A DNA stretch of 5,546 nucleotides, taken from Clostridia bacterium. Lineage in GTDB: Bacteria > Bacillota > Clostridia > Christensenellales > Borkfalkiaceae. The notes under the pieces are model-generated. The model was not told the DNA's origin and did not search any database. It saw only the letters and a list, made by a program, of their open reading frames with translations. The stretch covers positions 1-5,546 of the forward strand of contig JAGCLN010000137.1 of NCBI GenBank assembly GCA_017646945.1. The letters run 5' to 3'. How positions within the stretch are numbered: the first letter of the stretch is position 1; every line of letters begins with the position of its first letter. Both the position numbers and the translations under genes were made by a program. Shown piece after piece: positions 1-5,268 of this stretch.

Positions 1-122
1 ATAGTAGAGAACAGTTCGAAATTAGAACTCACAAAAGACTTATTGACGTATATTCTACCAACGCAAAAATACTTGAAAGTATTCACTTGCCCGCTGGCGT
101 AGACGTTAAAATCAAACTTTAA
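1..122 (+). CDS. rpsJ: 30S ribosomal protein S10, C-terminal part (5' end outside window)
   Basis: The reading frame that starts with a full codon at base 3 gives 39 residues and ends at TAA 120-122. It begins SREQFEIRTHKRLID, the hallmark of the C-terminal half of S10, and ends LPAGVDVKIKL, the usual final strand. S10 is a head protein of the 30S subunit; in many bacteria it also works with NusB in transcription antitermination. Its place directly before rplC is the classical first position of the S10 operon. The stretch between the RLID motif and LPAGVD reads VYSTNAKILESIH and appears about three residues shorter than the S10 sequences I remember (such as VNPTPQTVDALMRLD in Bacillus). The shortening is in frame, so it is not a simple frameshift. 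The identity is very secure; only the N-terminal part is missing, because of the window edge. Confidence 0.97.
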   Translation, partial: SREQFEIRTHKRLIDVYSTNAKILESIHLPAGVDVKIKL

Positions 123-135
123 TCTTAAAAAACAA

Positions 136-175
136 TTAAATTAAACAACAATACGAGTAATCGTAAATAATTTGG
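136..175 (+). other. Possible two-tier RNA hairpin in the rpsJ-rplC spacer
   Basis: Bases 152-156 (TACGA) pair perfectly with 161-165 (TCGTA) around a GTAA loop, which fits the stable GNRA tetraloop class. Outside this, 138-143 (AAATTA) can pair with 168-173 (TAATTT), and T136-T137 could wobble-pair with G175-G174, the first bases of the rplC ribosome binding site. The two stems are separated by an uneven internal loop (144-151 against 166-167). The outer stem is all A-U, so stability is low, and AT-rich spacers form such pairings by chance. No T-run follows, so it is not an intrinsic terminator. A role in tuning rplC translation or in mRNA processing is speculation. Confidence 0.3.
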
Positions 176-181
176 AGGTGA
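174..181 (+). promoter_or_regulatory. Strong ribosome binding site for rplC
   Basis: GGAGGTGA matches the 16S rRNA anti-Shine-Dalgarno sequence over eight bases and sits 9 nt before the ATG at 191. It is the longest uninterrupted match in the window and fixes the rplC start. It follows the 68-nt spacer, so rplC cannot rely on close coupling to the rpsJ stop codon. Confidence 0.9.
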
Positions 182-190
182 ACTTTATCG

Positions 191-823
191 ATGAATAAAG
201 CAATCATTGGAAAAAAATTAGGTATGACACAGGTCTTTTCCGCTGACGGAAAAGTAATCCCCGTAACCGTAGTAGAAGCAGGTCCGTGCCCGATCGTTCA
301 ACTTAAAACCGTTGAAAAAGATGGCTACGCTGCAGTTAAACTCGGTTTTGAAGAAGTAAGAGAAGCAGTTCTTAACAAACCTGAAGCAGGTCAATTTAAG
401 AAAGCAGGCGTAGCTTGTCAAAGAGTTTTAAAAGAATTCAGATTTGACGACCTTTCTGCTTACGAAGTTGGCAAGTCGGTTACTGTTGAAGTATTTGCTG
501 AAGGCGACAAGGTAGACGTTGTTGGTACTACTAAAGGTCACGGTTTTTCTGGCGTAATCAAAAGATGGAATCAACACACTCTTAAGATGACTCACGGTAC
601 CGGCCCTGTACACAGAGAAGTTGGTTCTATGGGTGCAAACAGCTCGCCGTCAAGAGTATTTAAGAACAAGCACATGCCCGGTCAATACGGTAACGAAAGA
701 GTAACCGTACAAAATCTCGAAATCGTGAAAGTCGACACGGCTCGTAACGCGCTTTTAATCAAAGGTGCTATCCCCGGTGCAGTAGGCGGTATCGTTACGA
801 TATCCAAGAGCGTTAAGGCTTAA
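191..823 (+). CDS. rplC: 50S ribosomal protein L3
   Basis: 210 residues, the normal length for bacterial L3. The N-terminal IIGKKLGMTQVF (residues 5-16) and the central KGHGFSGVIKRW (115-126) are family signatures. SRVFKNKHMPGQYGNERVTV (154-173) covers the extended loop that reaches toward the peptidyl-transferase centre, followed by QNLEIVKVD. L3 is a primary 23S rRNA binder that starts 50S assembly. By my recollection of E. coli L3, the glutamine methylated by PrmB (Gln150) aligns with Ser151 here, so that modification site seems absent. The loop region HTLKMTHGTGPVHREVGSMG differs from the RGPMSHGSRYHRRPGSMG of Bacillus but keeps the same frame and length. The start is fixed by GGAGGTGA 9 nt upstream. 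The gap to rplD is 14 nt. Confidence 0.98.
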   Translation: MNKAIIGKKLGMTQVFSADGKVIPVTVVEAGPCPIVQLKTVEKDGYAAVKLGFEEVREAVLNKPEAGQFKKAGVACQRVLKEFRFDDLSAYEVGKSVTVEVFAEGDKVDVVGTTKGHGFSGVIKRWNQHTLKMTHGTGPVHREVGSMGANSSPSRVFKNKHMPGQYGNERVTVQNLEIVKVDTARNALLIKGAIPGAVGGIVTISKSVKA

Positions 824-837
824 AGGAGAAAACAAAT

Positions 838-1461
838 ATGCCAAGCATTAAAGTTTATAACATGAAGGGTCAAGAAACTGGCTCTATGGAATTAAGCGAA
901 CTTTTCGCTATTGAATACAACGAACCTTTAATTCATCAGGCAGTTGTTACCCGTCTTGCTAACGAACGTCAAGGCACTAAGAGTTCTTTGACCAGAAGTG
1001 AAGTAAGAGGCGGTGGTAAGAAGCCTTACAGACAAAAAGGTACAGGTAGCGCTCGTCAAGGTTCTACCAGAGCACCGCAATGGACAAAGGGTGGCGTAGT
1101 ATTCGCACCTAAGTCAAGAGATTTCTCTAAGAAGATGAACGTTACTGCTAAGAGAGTTGCATTATTTAGCGCGCTTTCTAAGAAGGTTGCTGACGAACAA
1201 GTTCTCGTTATCGATAACTTATGTGTAGAAAACGGCAAGACCAAAGAAATGGCAGCGTTCCTTGACGCGTTCAAGCTTGACAAGACCGTATTAATGGTTA
1301 TGGGCAACAACGACGTTCAAGTAATTAGAGCAGCGGCTAACATTCCTACTCTTAGCACTATTTCAGTTGATTTACTTTCAACTTACGAAGTTGTTAAGAA
1401 CGCAGTAGTTGTTATTGCTAAAGAAGCTGTTGAAAAATTAGAGGAGGTTTACGGAGAATAA
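838..1461 (+). CDS. rplD: 50S ribosomal protein L4
   Basis: 207 residues, the same as in Bacillus. The globular domain is interrupted by the long loop that lines the peptide exit tunnel: residues about 44-98, including TRSEVRGGGKKPYRQKGTGS (52-71). The RQKGTG segment (65-70) holds Lys67, which aligns with E. coli Lys63, a known macrolide-resistance position; it is wild-type here. In E. coli L4 is also the autogenous repressor of the S10 operon through its leader. Whether that happens here cannot be judged, because the leader lies outside the window. AGGAG at 824-828 lies 9 nt before the ATG. The stop TAA (1459-1461) shares its last base with the rplW start. The final residues LEEVYGE are encoded by the purine-rich sequence that serves rplW as ribosome binding site. 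Confidence 0.98.
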   Translation: MPSIKVYNMKGQETGSMELSELFAIEYNEPLIHQAVVTRLANERQGTKSSLTRSEVRGGGKKPYRQKGTGSARQGSTRAPQWTKGGVVFAPKSRDFSKKMNVTAKRVALFSALSKKVADEQVLVIDNLCVENGKTKEMAAFLDAFKLDKTVLMVMGNNDVQVIRAAANIPTLSTISVDLLSTYEVVKNAVVVIAKEAVEKLEEVYGE

Positions 1462-1463
1462 TG
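1441..1463 (+). promoter_or_regulatory. Coupled stop/start (TAATG) and embedded ribosome binding sites for rplW
   Basis: The rplD stop TAA (1459-1461) and rplW ATG (1461-1463) overlap by one base, the arrangement typical of translational coupling. Two Shine-Dalgarno-like stretches lie inside the rplD coding end: GGAGG at 1443-1447 (13 nt from the ATG, long) and CGGAGA at 1452-1457 (3 nt from it, short). Neither has ideal spacing, which suggests that re-initiation by ribosomes finishing rplD contributes. Confidence 0.75.
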
Positions 1464-1751
1464 AAAGAAAGAGATATTATTATCAGACCTCTTTTAACTG
1501 AAAAGAGTTACTCTGAAATCGCTAATAAAAAGTACGTGTTTATTGTAGACAAAAAGGCAAACAAGACTGAAATCAAACTTGCTATCGAAAAACTTTTCGG
1601 CGTAAAGGTTGATTCCGTTAACACTGCTAACTGCCGTGGTAAACTTAAAAGAATGGGTAGATATGAAGGTTACACTCCTTCTTACAAAAAGGCTATCGTT
1701 CAGTTGAAGGCAGACAGCAAGGGCATTGAGTTCTTTGACTCTTTGGCTTAA
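1461..1751 (+). CDS. rplW: 50S ribosomal protein L23
   Basis: 96 residues, the normal length. The N-terminal IIIRPLLTEKSY (6-17) matches the conserved start of L23. KANKTEIKLAIEKLFGVKV (32-50) is the conserved helix, followed by VNTANCRGKLKRMGR with the basic loop. YKKAIVQLK near residues 75-83 is the usual final strand. L23 sits at the exit of the peptide tunnel and is the docking site for trigger factor and the signal recognition particle. Its start overlaps the rplD stop by one base, so its output is probably tied to L4. A 19-nt gap follows before rplB. Confidence 0.97.
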   Translation: MKERDIIIRPLLTEKSYSEIANKKYVFIVDKKANKTEIKLAIEKLFGVKVDSVNTANCRGKLKRMGRYEGYTPSYKKAIVQLKADSKGIEFFDSLA

Positions 1752-1770
1752 TTGATGGAGGATTATAAAA

Positions 1771-2598
1771 ATGGGTATTAAAAGATATAAACCTACGTCG
1801 GCTGCCCGCCGTTTTATGACCGTAAGTTCTTTCGAAGAAATTACGTGTACCACTCCGGAAAGATCTTTACTTGAAGATCAAAGACACAAAGGTGGCAGAA
1901 ACGCACAAGGTAAAATTACCGTTCGTCATCAAGGTGGCGGAAACAAGAGAAAATACCGTATTATTGACTTCAAGAGAAATAAAGACGGTATCGAAGCAAT
2001 CGTAAAAACTATTGAATACGATCCGAACAGAACCGCAAACATCGCTCTCTTATGCTACGTTGACGGTGAAAAGAGATATATTCTCGCTCCCGTTGGCTTA
2101 AGCGTTGGCGATAAGGTTATGAGTGGTTCTACCGCGGATATTAAACCGGGTAACGCCTTAGCAATCGAAGATATTCCCGTTGGTTCTATGATTCACAACA
2201 TTGAACTTCAACCGGGCAAAGGCGGTCAACTTGTTAGATCTGCAGGTGTTGCAGCGCAACTTATGGCAAAAGACGCTAAGTACGCTCAAGTTAAAATGCC
2301 TAGCGGTGAAATGAGACTTATCCTTGTTAAATGTAAAGCAACAATCGGCCAAGTTGGTAACCTTGACCATGAAATTATCAGAATTGGTAAAGCAGGTAAG
2401 GTTAGACACATGGGTATTAGACCTACCGTTCGTGGTTCAGTTATGAACCCCTGCGATCACCCGCACGGTGGTGGTGAAGGTAGAGCGCCCATCGGTAGAT
2501 CTGGTCCTGTTACTCCTTGGGGTAAGCCGGCACTTGGTTACAAGACTAGAAAGAAAAAGTCTAGAACCGATAAGTTTATTTTGAAGAGAGTTAACTAA
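1771..2598 (+). CDS. rplB: 50S ribosomal protein L2
   Basis: 275 residues, typical for the family (273-277). Features in order: the N-terminal KRYKPTSAARR (4-14), HKGGRNAQGKITVRHQGGGN (39-58), an OB-fold and SH3-like barrel core, and the C-terminal DHPHGGGEGRAPIGRSGP (229-246) followed by PWGKPALGYKTR. His230 corresponds to E. coli His229, a residue linked to peptidyl-transferase activity and subunit joining. The basic tail KKKSRTDKFILKRVN is complete. L2 binds 23S rRNA, supports the peptidyl-transferase centre and bridges to the 30S subunit. GGAGG at 1757-1761 lies 9 nt before the ATG. The next gene begins 15 nt after the stop. No odd residues are seen at the key positions. Confidence 0.99.
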   Translation: MGIKRYKPTSAARRFMTVSSFEEITCTTPERSLLEDQRHKGGRNAQGKITVRHQGGGNKRKYRIIDFKRNKDGIEAIVKTIEYDPNRTANIALLCYVDGEKRYILAPVGLSVGDKVMSGSTADIKPGNALAIEDIPVGSMIHNIELQPGKGGQLVRSAGVAAQLMAKDAKYAQVKMPSGEMRLILVKCKATIGQVGNLDHEIIRIGKAGKVRHMGIRPTVRGSVMNPCDHPHGGGEGRAPIGRSGPVTPWGKPALGYKTRKKKSRTDKFILKRVN

Positions 2599-2613
2599 CG
2601 GGAGGAACGAAAA

Positions 2614-2898
2614 ATGAGTAGAAGTATTAAAAAGAGGCCCTACGCCTTCGTTCAAGAAAGATTATTAAAAAGAGTAAAAGATCTTAATGCAGAAAACAAA
2701 AAAACCGTTCTTAAGACCTGGTCGAGATCATCGACTATCTATCCCGATATGGTAGGTCACACTATCGCCGTTCACGACGGTAGAAAGCACGTTCCCGTGT
2801 ACGTTACCGAAGATATGGTTGGTTTTAAACTCGGTGAATTCGCTCCCACCAGAACGTTCAAAGGCCACGCTGGCGCTAAGACTACTGGCGGTAGATAA
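2614..2898 (+). CDS. rpsS: 30S ribosomal protein S19
   Basis: 94 residues, near the usual 92-93. It starts MSRSIKKRPY, as is common for S19. It contains TWSRSSTIYPDMVGHTIAVH (35-54) and GRKHVPVYVTEDMVGFKLGE (56-75), then the conserved FAPTRTFKGHAG (76-87). S19 sits in the 30S head beside S13, contacts the A-site finger of the large subunit and depends on 16S rRNA. GGGAGG at 2600-2605 lies 8 nt upstream of the ATG. The gene is the first small-subunit gene after the rplC-rplB block, its canonical position. Only 11 nt separate its stop from rplV. Confidence 0.98.
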   Translation: MSRSIKKRPYAFVQERLLKRVKDLNAENKKTVLKTWSRSSTIYPDMVGHTIAVHDGRKHVPVYVTEDMVGFKLGEFAPTRTFKGHAGAKTTGGR

Positions 2899-2909
2899 GG
2901 AGAATCAAT

Positions 2910-3299
2910 ATGGCTAAAAATATGAAATTAAAAACTCAACGTATTGAAGAAAATAAAGATAGACGCCCCAGAGCAACTGCTAAGTTTATCAGAATTTCTC
3001 CTTACAAAGTAAGAGTTGTACTTGATATTATTAGAGGCAAGAGCGTTAACGACGCTGTTGCTATCCTTGAAAACACTAACAAAGCCGGTGCAGAACCTAT
3101 TAAAAAGGTTGTATTATCTGCTGCTGCAAACGCTGAAAACAATCTTGGTATGAACAAAGATGACCTTAAGGTTGCAGTTGCTTATGCAGATATGGGCCCC
3201 ACTCTTAAGAGAATGAGACCTATGGCGCACGGTAGAGCTTTCAGAATTTTAAAGCGCACTAGTCACATCACGATTATTCTTGATGCGATGGCTAAGTAA
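2910..3299 (+). CDS. rplV: 50S ribosomal protein L22 with N-terminal extension
   Basis: 129 residues, about 16 longer than the Bacillus protein (113). The excess is at the N-terminus: residues 1-21 are strongly charged (MAKNMKLKTQRIEENKDRRP and on). The conserved domain begins near ATAKFIRISPYKVR (22-35), followed by LDIIRGKSVNDAVAIL and SAAANAENN. The extended beta hairpin that lines the exit tunnel is the segment MGPTLKRMRPMAHGRAFRI (95-113), ending in the conserved KRTSHITI. This region contains the known macrolide-resistance sites. The start at 2910 is supported by AGGAG (2898-2902), which overlaps the rpsS stop codon and lies 7 nt upstream. The inner ATG at 2922 has no comparable site. 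Similar basic extensions occur in clostridial L22 proteins as I remember them, so the extension is probably real. Confidence 0.97.
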   Translation: MAKNMKLKTQRIEENKDRRPRATAKFIRISPYKVRVVLDIIRGKSVNDAVAILENTNKAGAEPIKKVVLSAAANAENNLGMNKDDLKVAVAYADMGPTLKRMRPMAHGRAFRILKRTSHITIILDAMAK

Positions 3300-3312
3300 G
3301 TAGGAGGACGAT

Positions 3313-3975
3313 ATGGGACAAAAAGTTAATCCGCACGGTTTAAGAGTCGGAGTTATTAAAGATTGGGATACCCAATGGTATGCTGATAAGAAGAATTTCT
3401 CTGTTAATCTTAAAGAAGATTACGAATTGAGAAAATATATCAAAAACACCTACTACCAAGCAGCAGTTTCTTCAGTAAAGATTGAAAGAGCGGCTAACAA
3501 AGTTACCGTTACTATCTTCACTGCAAGACCTGGCGTTTTAATCGGTAAAGCAGGTGCTGAAATCGAACTTATGAAAAACAACCTTGCAAAAGTTGCAAAG
3601 GGTAAACAAATCGCAATTAACATCGTAGAAGTTAAGAAACCCGATAGCGACGCTCAACTTGTTGCTGAAGGCGTTGCATCTCAACTTGAAAAGAGAGCAT
3701 CTTTCAGAAGATCTATGAAACAAGCTATTTCTCGCGCAATGAGACTTGGCGTTAAAGGTGTAAAGATCATGGTTAGCGGTAGACTTGACGGTGCAGAAAT
3801 CGCACGTTCTGAGCAATATCACGAAGGTTCAATTCCCCTTCAAACTCTTCGTGCAGATATCGACTACGGTTTTGCTGAAGCGCACACTACTTTCGGTATT
3901 ATCGGTATTAAAGTATGGATTTACAAAGGTGAAGTATTGGGCGGAAAGAAGACTACTGAAGGAGGCGAAGCTTAA
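3313..3975 (+). CDS. rpsC: 30S ribosomal protein S3
   Basis: 220 residues (Bacillus about 218, E. coli 233). It starts with the conserved MGQKVNPHGLRVG. The type II KH RNA-binding domain is visible in residues about 38-106, with the GxxG loop as GKAG (78-81) in the context PGVLIGKAGAEIE. The C-terminal domain follows, with SGRLDGAEIARSEQYHEG (155-172) and GIKVWIYKGEVLGG (198-211). Arg132, Arg133 and Lys136 in FRRSMK match the residues implicated in mRNA helicase activity at the entry channel in E. coli. AGGAGG at 3302-3307 lies 5 nt before the ATG. The last residues TEGGEA are encoded by the sequence that supplies the rplP ribosome binding site. Confidence 0.99.
   Translation: MGQKVNPHGLRVGVIKDWDTQWYADKKNFSVNLKEDYELRKYIKNTYYQAAVSSVKIERAANKVTVTIFTARPGVLIGKAGAEIELMKNNLAKVAKGKQIAINIVEVKKPDSDAQLVAEGVASQLEKRASFRRSMKQAISRAMRLGVKGVKIMVSGRLDGAEIARSEQYHEGSIPLQTLRADIDYGFAEAHTTFGIIGIKVWIYKGEVLGGKKTTEGGEA
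3960..3965 (+). promoter_or_regulatory. Ribosome binding site for rplP inside the rpsC coding end
   Basis: AGGAGG lies within the last codons of rpsC, 12 nt before the ATG at 3978 and 18 nt before a second in-frame ATG at 3984. The shorter distance favours 3978 as the rplP start, which also gives the N-terminus MLMPKR seen in related L16 proteins. Confidence 0.75.
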
Positions 3976-3977
3976 TT

Positions 3978-4406
3978 ATGTTGATGCCTAAAAGAGTTAA
4001 AAGAAGAAGAGTTCATCGCGGTAGAATGACTGGTAAGGCTAACAAGGGCAACACTCTTGCTTACGGTCAATACGGTCTTGTTGCTATGGAACCTGCTTGG
4101 GTAACTTCCAATCAGATTGAAGCAGCGCGTATCGCAATGACAAGATTTATCAAGCGTGGTGGTAAGGTTTGGATTGATATCTTCCCCCACAAGCCCATCA
4201 CTCAAAAACCTGCTGAAACCAGAATGGGTTCAGGTAAAGGTTCAGTAGAATACTGGGTAGCAGTAGTTAAGCCGGGCAGAGTAATGTTCGAAATGTCTGG
4301 TGTAGAAGAAAGCATTGCAAGAGAAGCAATGCGTCTTGCAGGTCACAAGTTACCTATCAAGACAAAATTCATTAAGAAAGAAAGTCAAGAAGGCGGTGAA
4401 GGTTAA
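3978..4406 (+). CDS. rplP: 50S ribosomal protein L16
   Basis: 142 residues, normal for Bacillota (E. coli 136). MLMPKRVKRRRVHRGRM (1-17) is the conserved basic N-terminus. AWVTSNQIEAARIAMTR (40-56), then WIDIFPHKPITQKPAETRMG (65-84) and GKGSVEYWVAVVKPGRVMFE (86-105) complete the family pattern. Arg82 corresponds to E. coli Arg81, the residue hydroxylated by YcfD in some proteobacteria; nothing here shows that this happens in this organism. L16 is a late-assembly protein near the A-site tRNA elbow and the peptidyl-transferase centre. The gene starts 2 nt after the rpsC stop and its TAA shares one base with the rpmC ATG, so it is tightly coupled on both sides. An alternative start at 3984 would remove only two residues. 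Confidence 0.98.
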   Translation: MLMPKRVKRRRVHRGRMTGKANKGNTLAYGQYGLVAMEPAWVTSNQIEAARIAMTRFIKRGGKVWIDIFPHKPITQKPAETRMGSGKGSVEYWVAVVKPGRVMFEMSGVEESIAREAMRLAGHKLPIKTKFIKKESQEGGEG

Positions 4407-4408
4407 TG
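4390..4408 (+). promoter_or_regulatory. Ribosome binding site and coupled TAATG start for rpmC
   Basis: AAGGCGGTGA (4390-4399) matches the ideal AAGGAGGTGA at nine of ten bases and lies 6 nt before the ATG at 4406. It is inside the rplP coding end, where it encodes part of the final EGGEG. The rplP stop TAA (4404-4406) overlaps the ATG by one base. The arrangement suggests coupling of L29 to L16 synthesis while keeping independent initiation possible. Confidence 0.8.
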
Positions 4409-4603
4409 AAAGCAAAAGAAGTAAGAGAAATGACTAACGACGAGTTAGCATCAAAACTCGTATCCTTAAAAGAAGAATTATTTAACCTTCGTTTCCGTCA
4501 CGCAACCGGTCAACTTGAAAATCCTAACGTTATTACTGGCGTAAAGAAGGATATTGCAAGAGTTAAAACGGAAATCCGTGAAAGAGAAATCAAGAAGGCG
4601 TAA
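4406..4603 (+). CDS. rpmC: 50S ribosomal protein L29
   Basis: 65 residues, within the usual 63-68. The sequence is the expected pair of long helices: KAKEVREMTNDELASKL (2-18), then EELFNLRFRHATGQLENP (23-40), the family signature, and a charged C-terminal helix ending REREIKKA. L29 lies at the peptide tunnel exit beside L23 and helps form the docking surface for trigger factor and the signal recognition particle. Its position between rplP and rpsQ is conserved across bacteria. The start overlaps the rplP stop by one base. A 14-nt gap with a strong binding site follows before rpsQ. Confidence 0.98.
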   Translation: MKAKEVREMTNDELASKLVSLKEELFNLRFRHATGQLENPNVITGVKKDIARVKTEIREREIKKA

Positions 4604-4617
4604 CGGAGGAGAGTTTT

Positions 4618-4872
4618 ATGGAAAGAAATTTAAGAAAAGAAAGAGTGGGTTTAGTAGTTTCTGACAAGATGGATAAAACCGTTGTTGTAGAAGTTACCGA
4701 TAAGAGAAAACACCCCCTTTACAAGAAAACTATTACCAAAACTATTAAGTTCAAGGCTCACGACGAACTCAACGAATGCGGTATCGGCGATAAAGTAAGA
4801 ATCGTTGAAACTAGAAAACTTTCTAAGACTAAGAACTGGAGAGTTTCTGAAATCGTTGAAAAGGCGAAGTAA
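4618..4872 (+). CDS. rpsQ: 30S ribosomal protein S17
   Basis: 84 residues, the standard length. It begins MERNLRKERVGLVVSDKMDK (1-20), where the GLVVSDKMDKTVVV core is the conserved first part of an OB fold. KRKHPLYKKTITKT (29-42) and KFKAHDELNECGIGDKVRI (44-62) follow, then ETRKLSKTKNWRVSEIVEKA. S17 is a primary 16S rRNA binder in the 30S body, important early in assembly. GGAGG at 4605-4609 lies 8 nt before the ATG. In E. coli this gene ends the S10 operon. Here rplN follows after only 17 nt, so there is no room for a separate spc promoter and terminator between them. Confidence 0.98.
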   Translation: MERNLRKERVGLVVSDKMDKTVVVEVTDKRKHPLYKKTITKTIKFKAHDELNECGIGDKVRIVETRKLSKTKNWRVSEIVEKAK

Positions 4873-4889
4873 GGCGGGAGGAGACGAAA

Positions 4890-5258
4890 ATGATACAACC
4901 ACAAACCAGATTAAAAGTTGCAGATAACTCCGGCGCAAAAGAAATTATGTGCATTAGAGTTTTAGGCGGTTCTTTCAGAAGAAGTGGTAACATTGGCGAC
5001 ATTATCGTTGCAAGTGTTAAGACGGCTACTCCGGGCGGCGCAGTAAAGAAAGGTGACGTTGTTAAGGCGGTTATCGTAAGAAGCGCAAAAGGCCTTCGCA
5101 GAGCAGACGGTACTCACATTAGATTTGATGATAACGCAGCAGTTATCATCGATAACAACAAGCAACCGAGAGGAACTCGTATTTTCGGACCGGTAGCAAG
5201 AGAACTTCGTGAAAGAGAATTTATGAAAATAATTTCTCTCGCACCTGAAGTACTGTAA
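4890..5258 (+). CDS. rplN: 50S ribosomal protein L14
   Basis: 122 residues, exactly the usual length. It starts MIQPQTRLKVADNSGAKEIM (1-20), one of the most conserved L14 segments. RVLGGSFRRSGNIGDIIVAS follows, then GGAVKKGDVVKAVIVRS. The C-terminal half contains RFDDNAAVIIDNNKQPRGTR (77-96) and IFGPVARELREREFMKIISL (97-116). L14 lies at the subunit interface, contacts 16S rRNA in an intersubunit bridge and is the docking site of the silencing factor RsfS. GGGAGGAG at 4876-4883, with GGAGG ending 8 nt upstream of the ATG, fixes the start. In E. coli this gene opens the spc operon; here it is continuous with the S10 genes. Confidence 0.99.
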   Translation: MIQPQTRLKVADNSGAKEIMCIRVLGGSFRRSGNIGDIIVASVKTATPGGAVKKGDVVKAVIVRSAKGLRRADGTHIRFDDNAAVIIDNNKQPRGTRIFGPVARELREREFMKIISLAPEVL

Positions 5259-5268
5259 GGAGATTATT

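Noticed and set aside
43..72. A TTGACG hexamer at 43-48 that could be a -35 box for an internal promoter before rplC.
   Set aside because: At 17-18 nt spacing the downstream hexamer is AAAATA or AAATAC, a poor -10 match, and the bases are explained by conserved S10 codons (LIDV).
152..173. The spacer hairpin as an intrinsic terminator or attenuator between rpsJ and rplC.
   Set aside because: The inner stem is only 5 bp, and it is followed by a short AT stretch and a strong ribosome binding site, with no run of T residues; the downstream genes must be transcribed.
1494..1853. Antisense open frame of 119 residues across the rplW-rplB junction.
   Set aside because: It lies opposite two certain ribosomal protein genes, has no recognisable domain, and such frames arise easily from the codon bias of highly expressed genes.
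3785..3991. Same-strand open frame of 68 residues inside the rpsC 3' end in another frame.
   Set aside because: It is fully embedded in conserved rpsC sequence, and its protein has no recognisable feature; it is a shadow frame.
3984..4406. A later start for rplP at the second ATG (MPKR).
   Set aside because: The binding site AGGAGG at 3960-3965 would be 18 nt away, against 12 nt for the ATG at 3978; MLMPKR is also the start seen in related L16 proteins.
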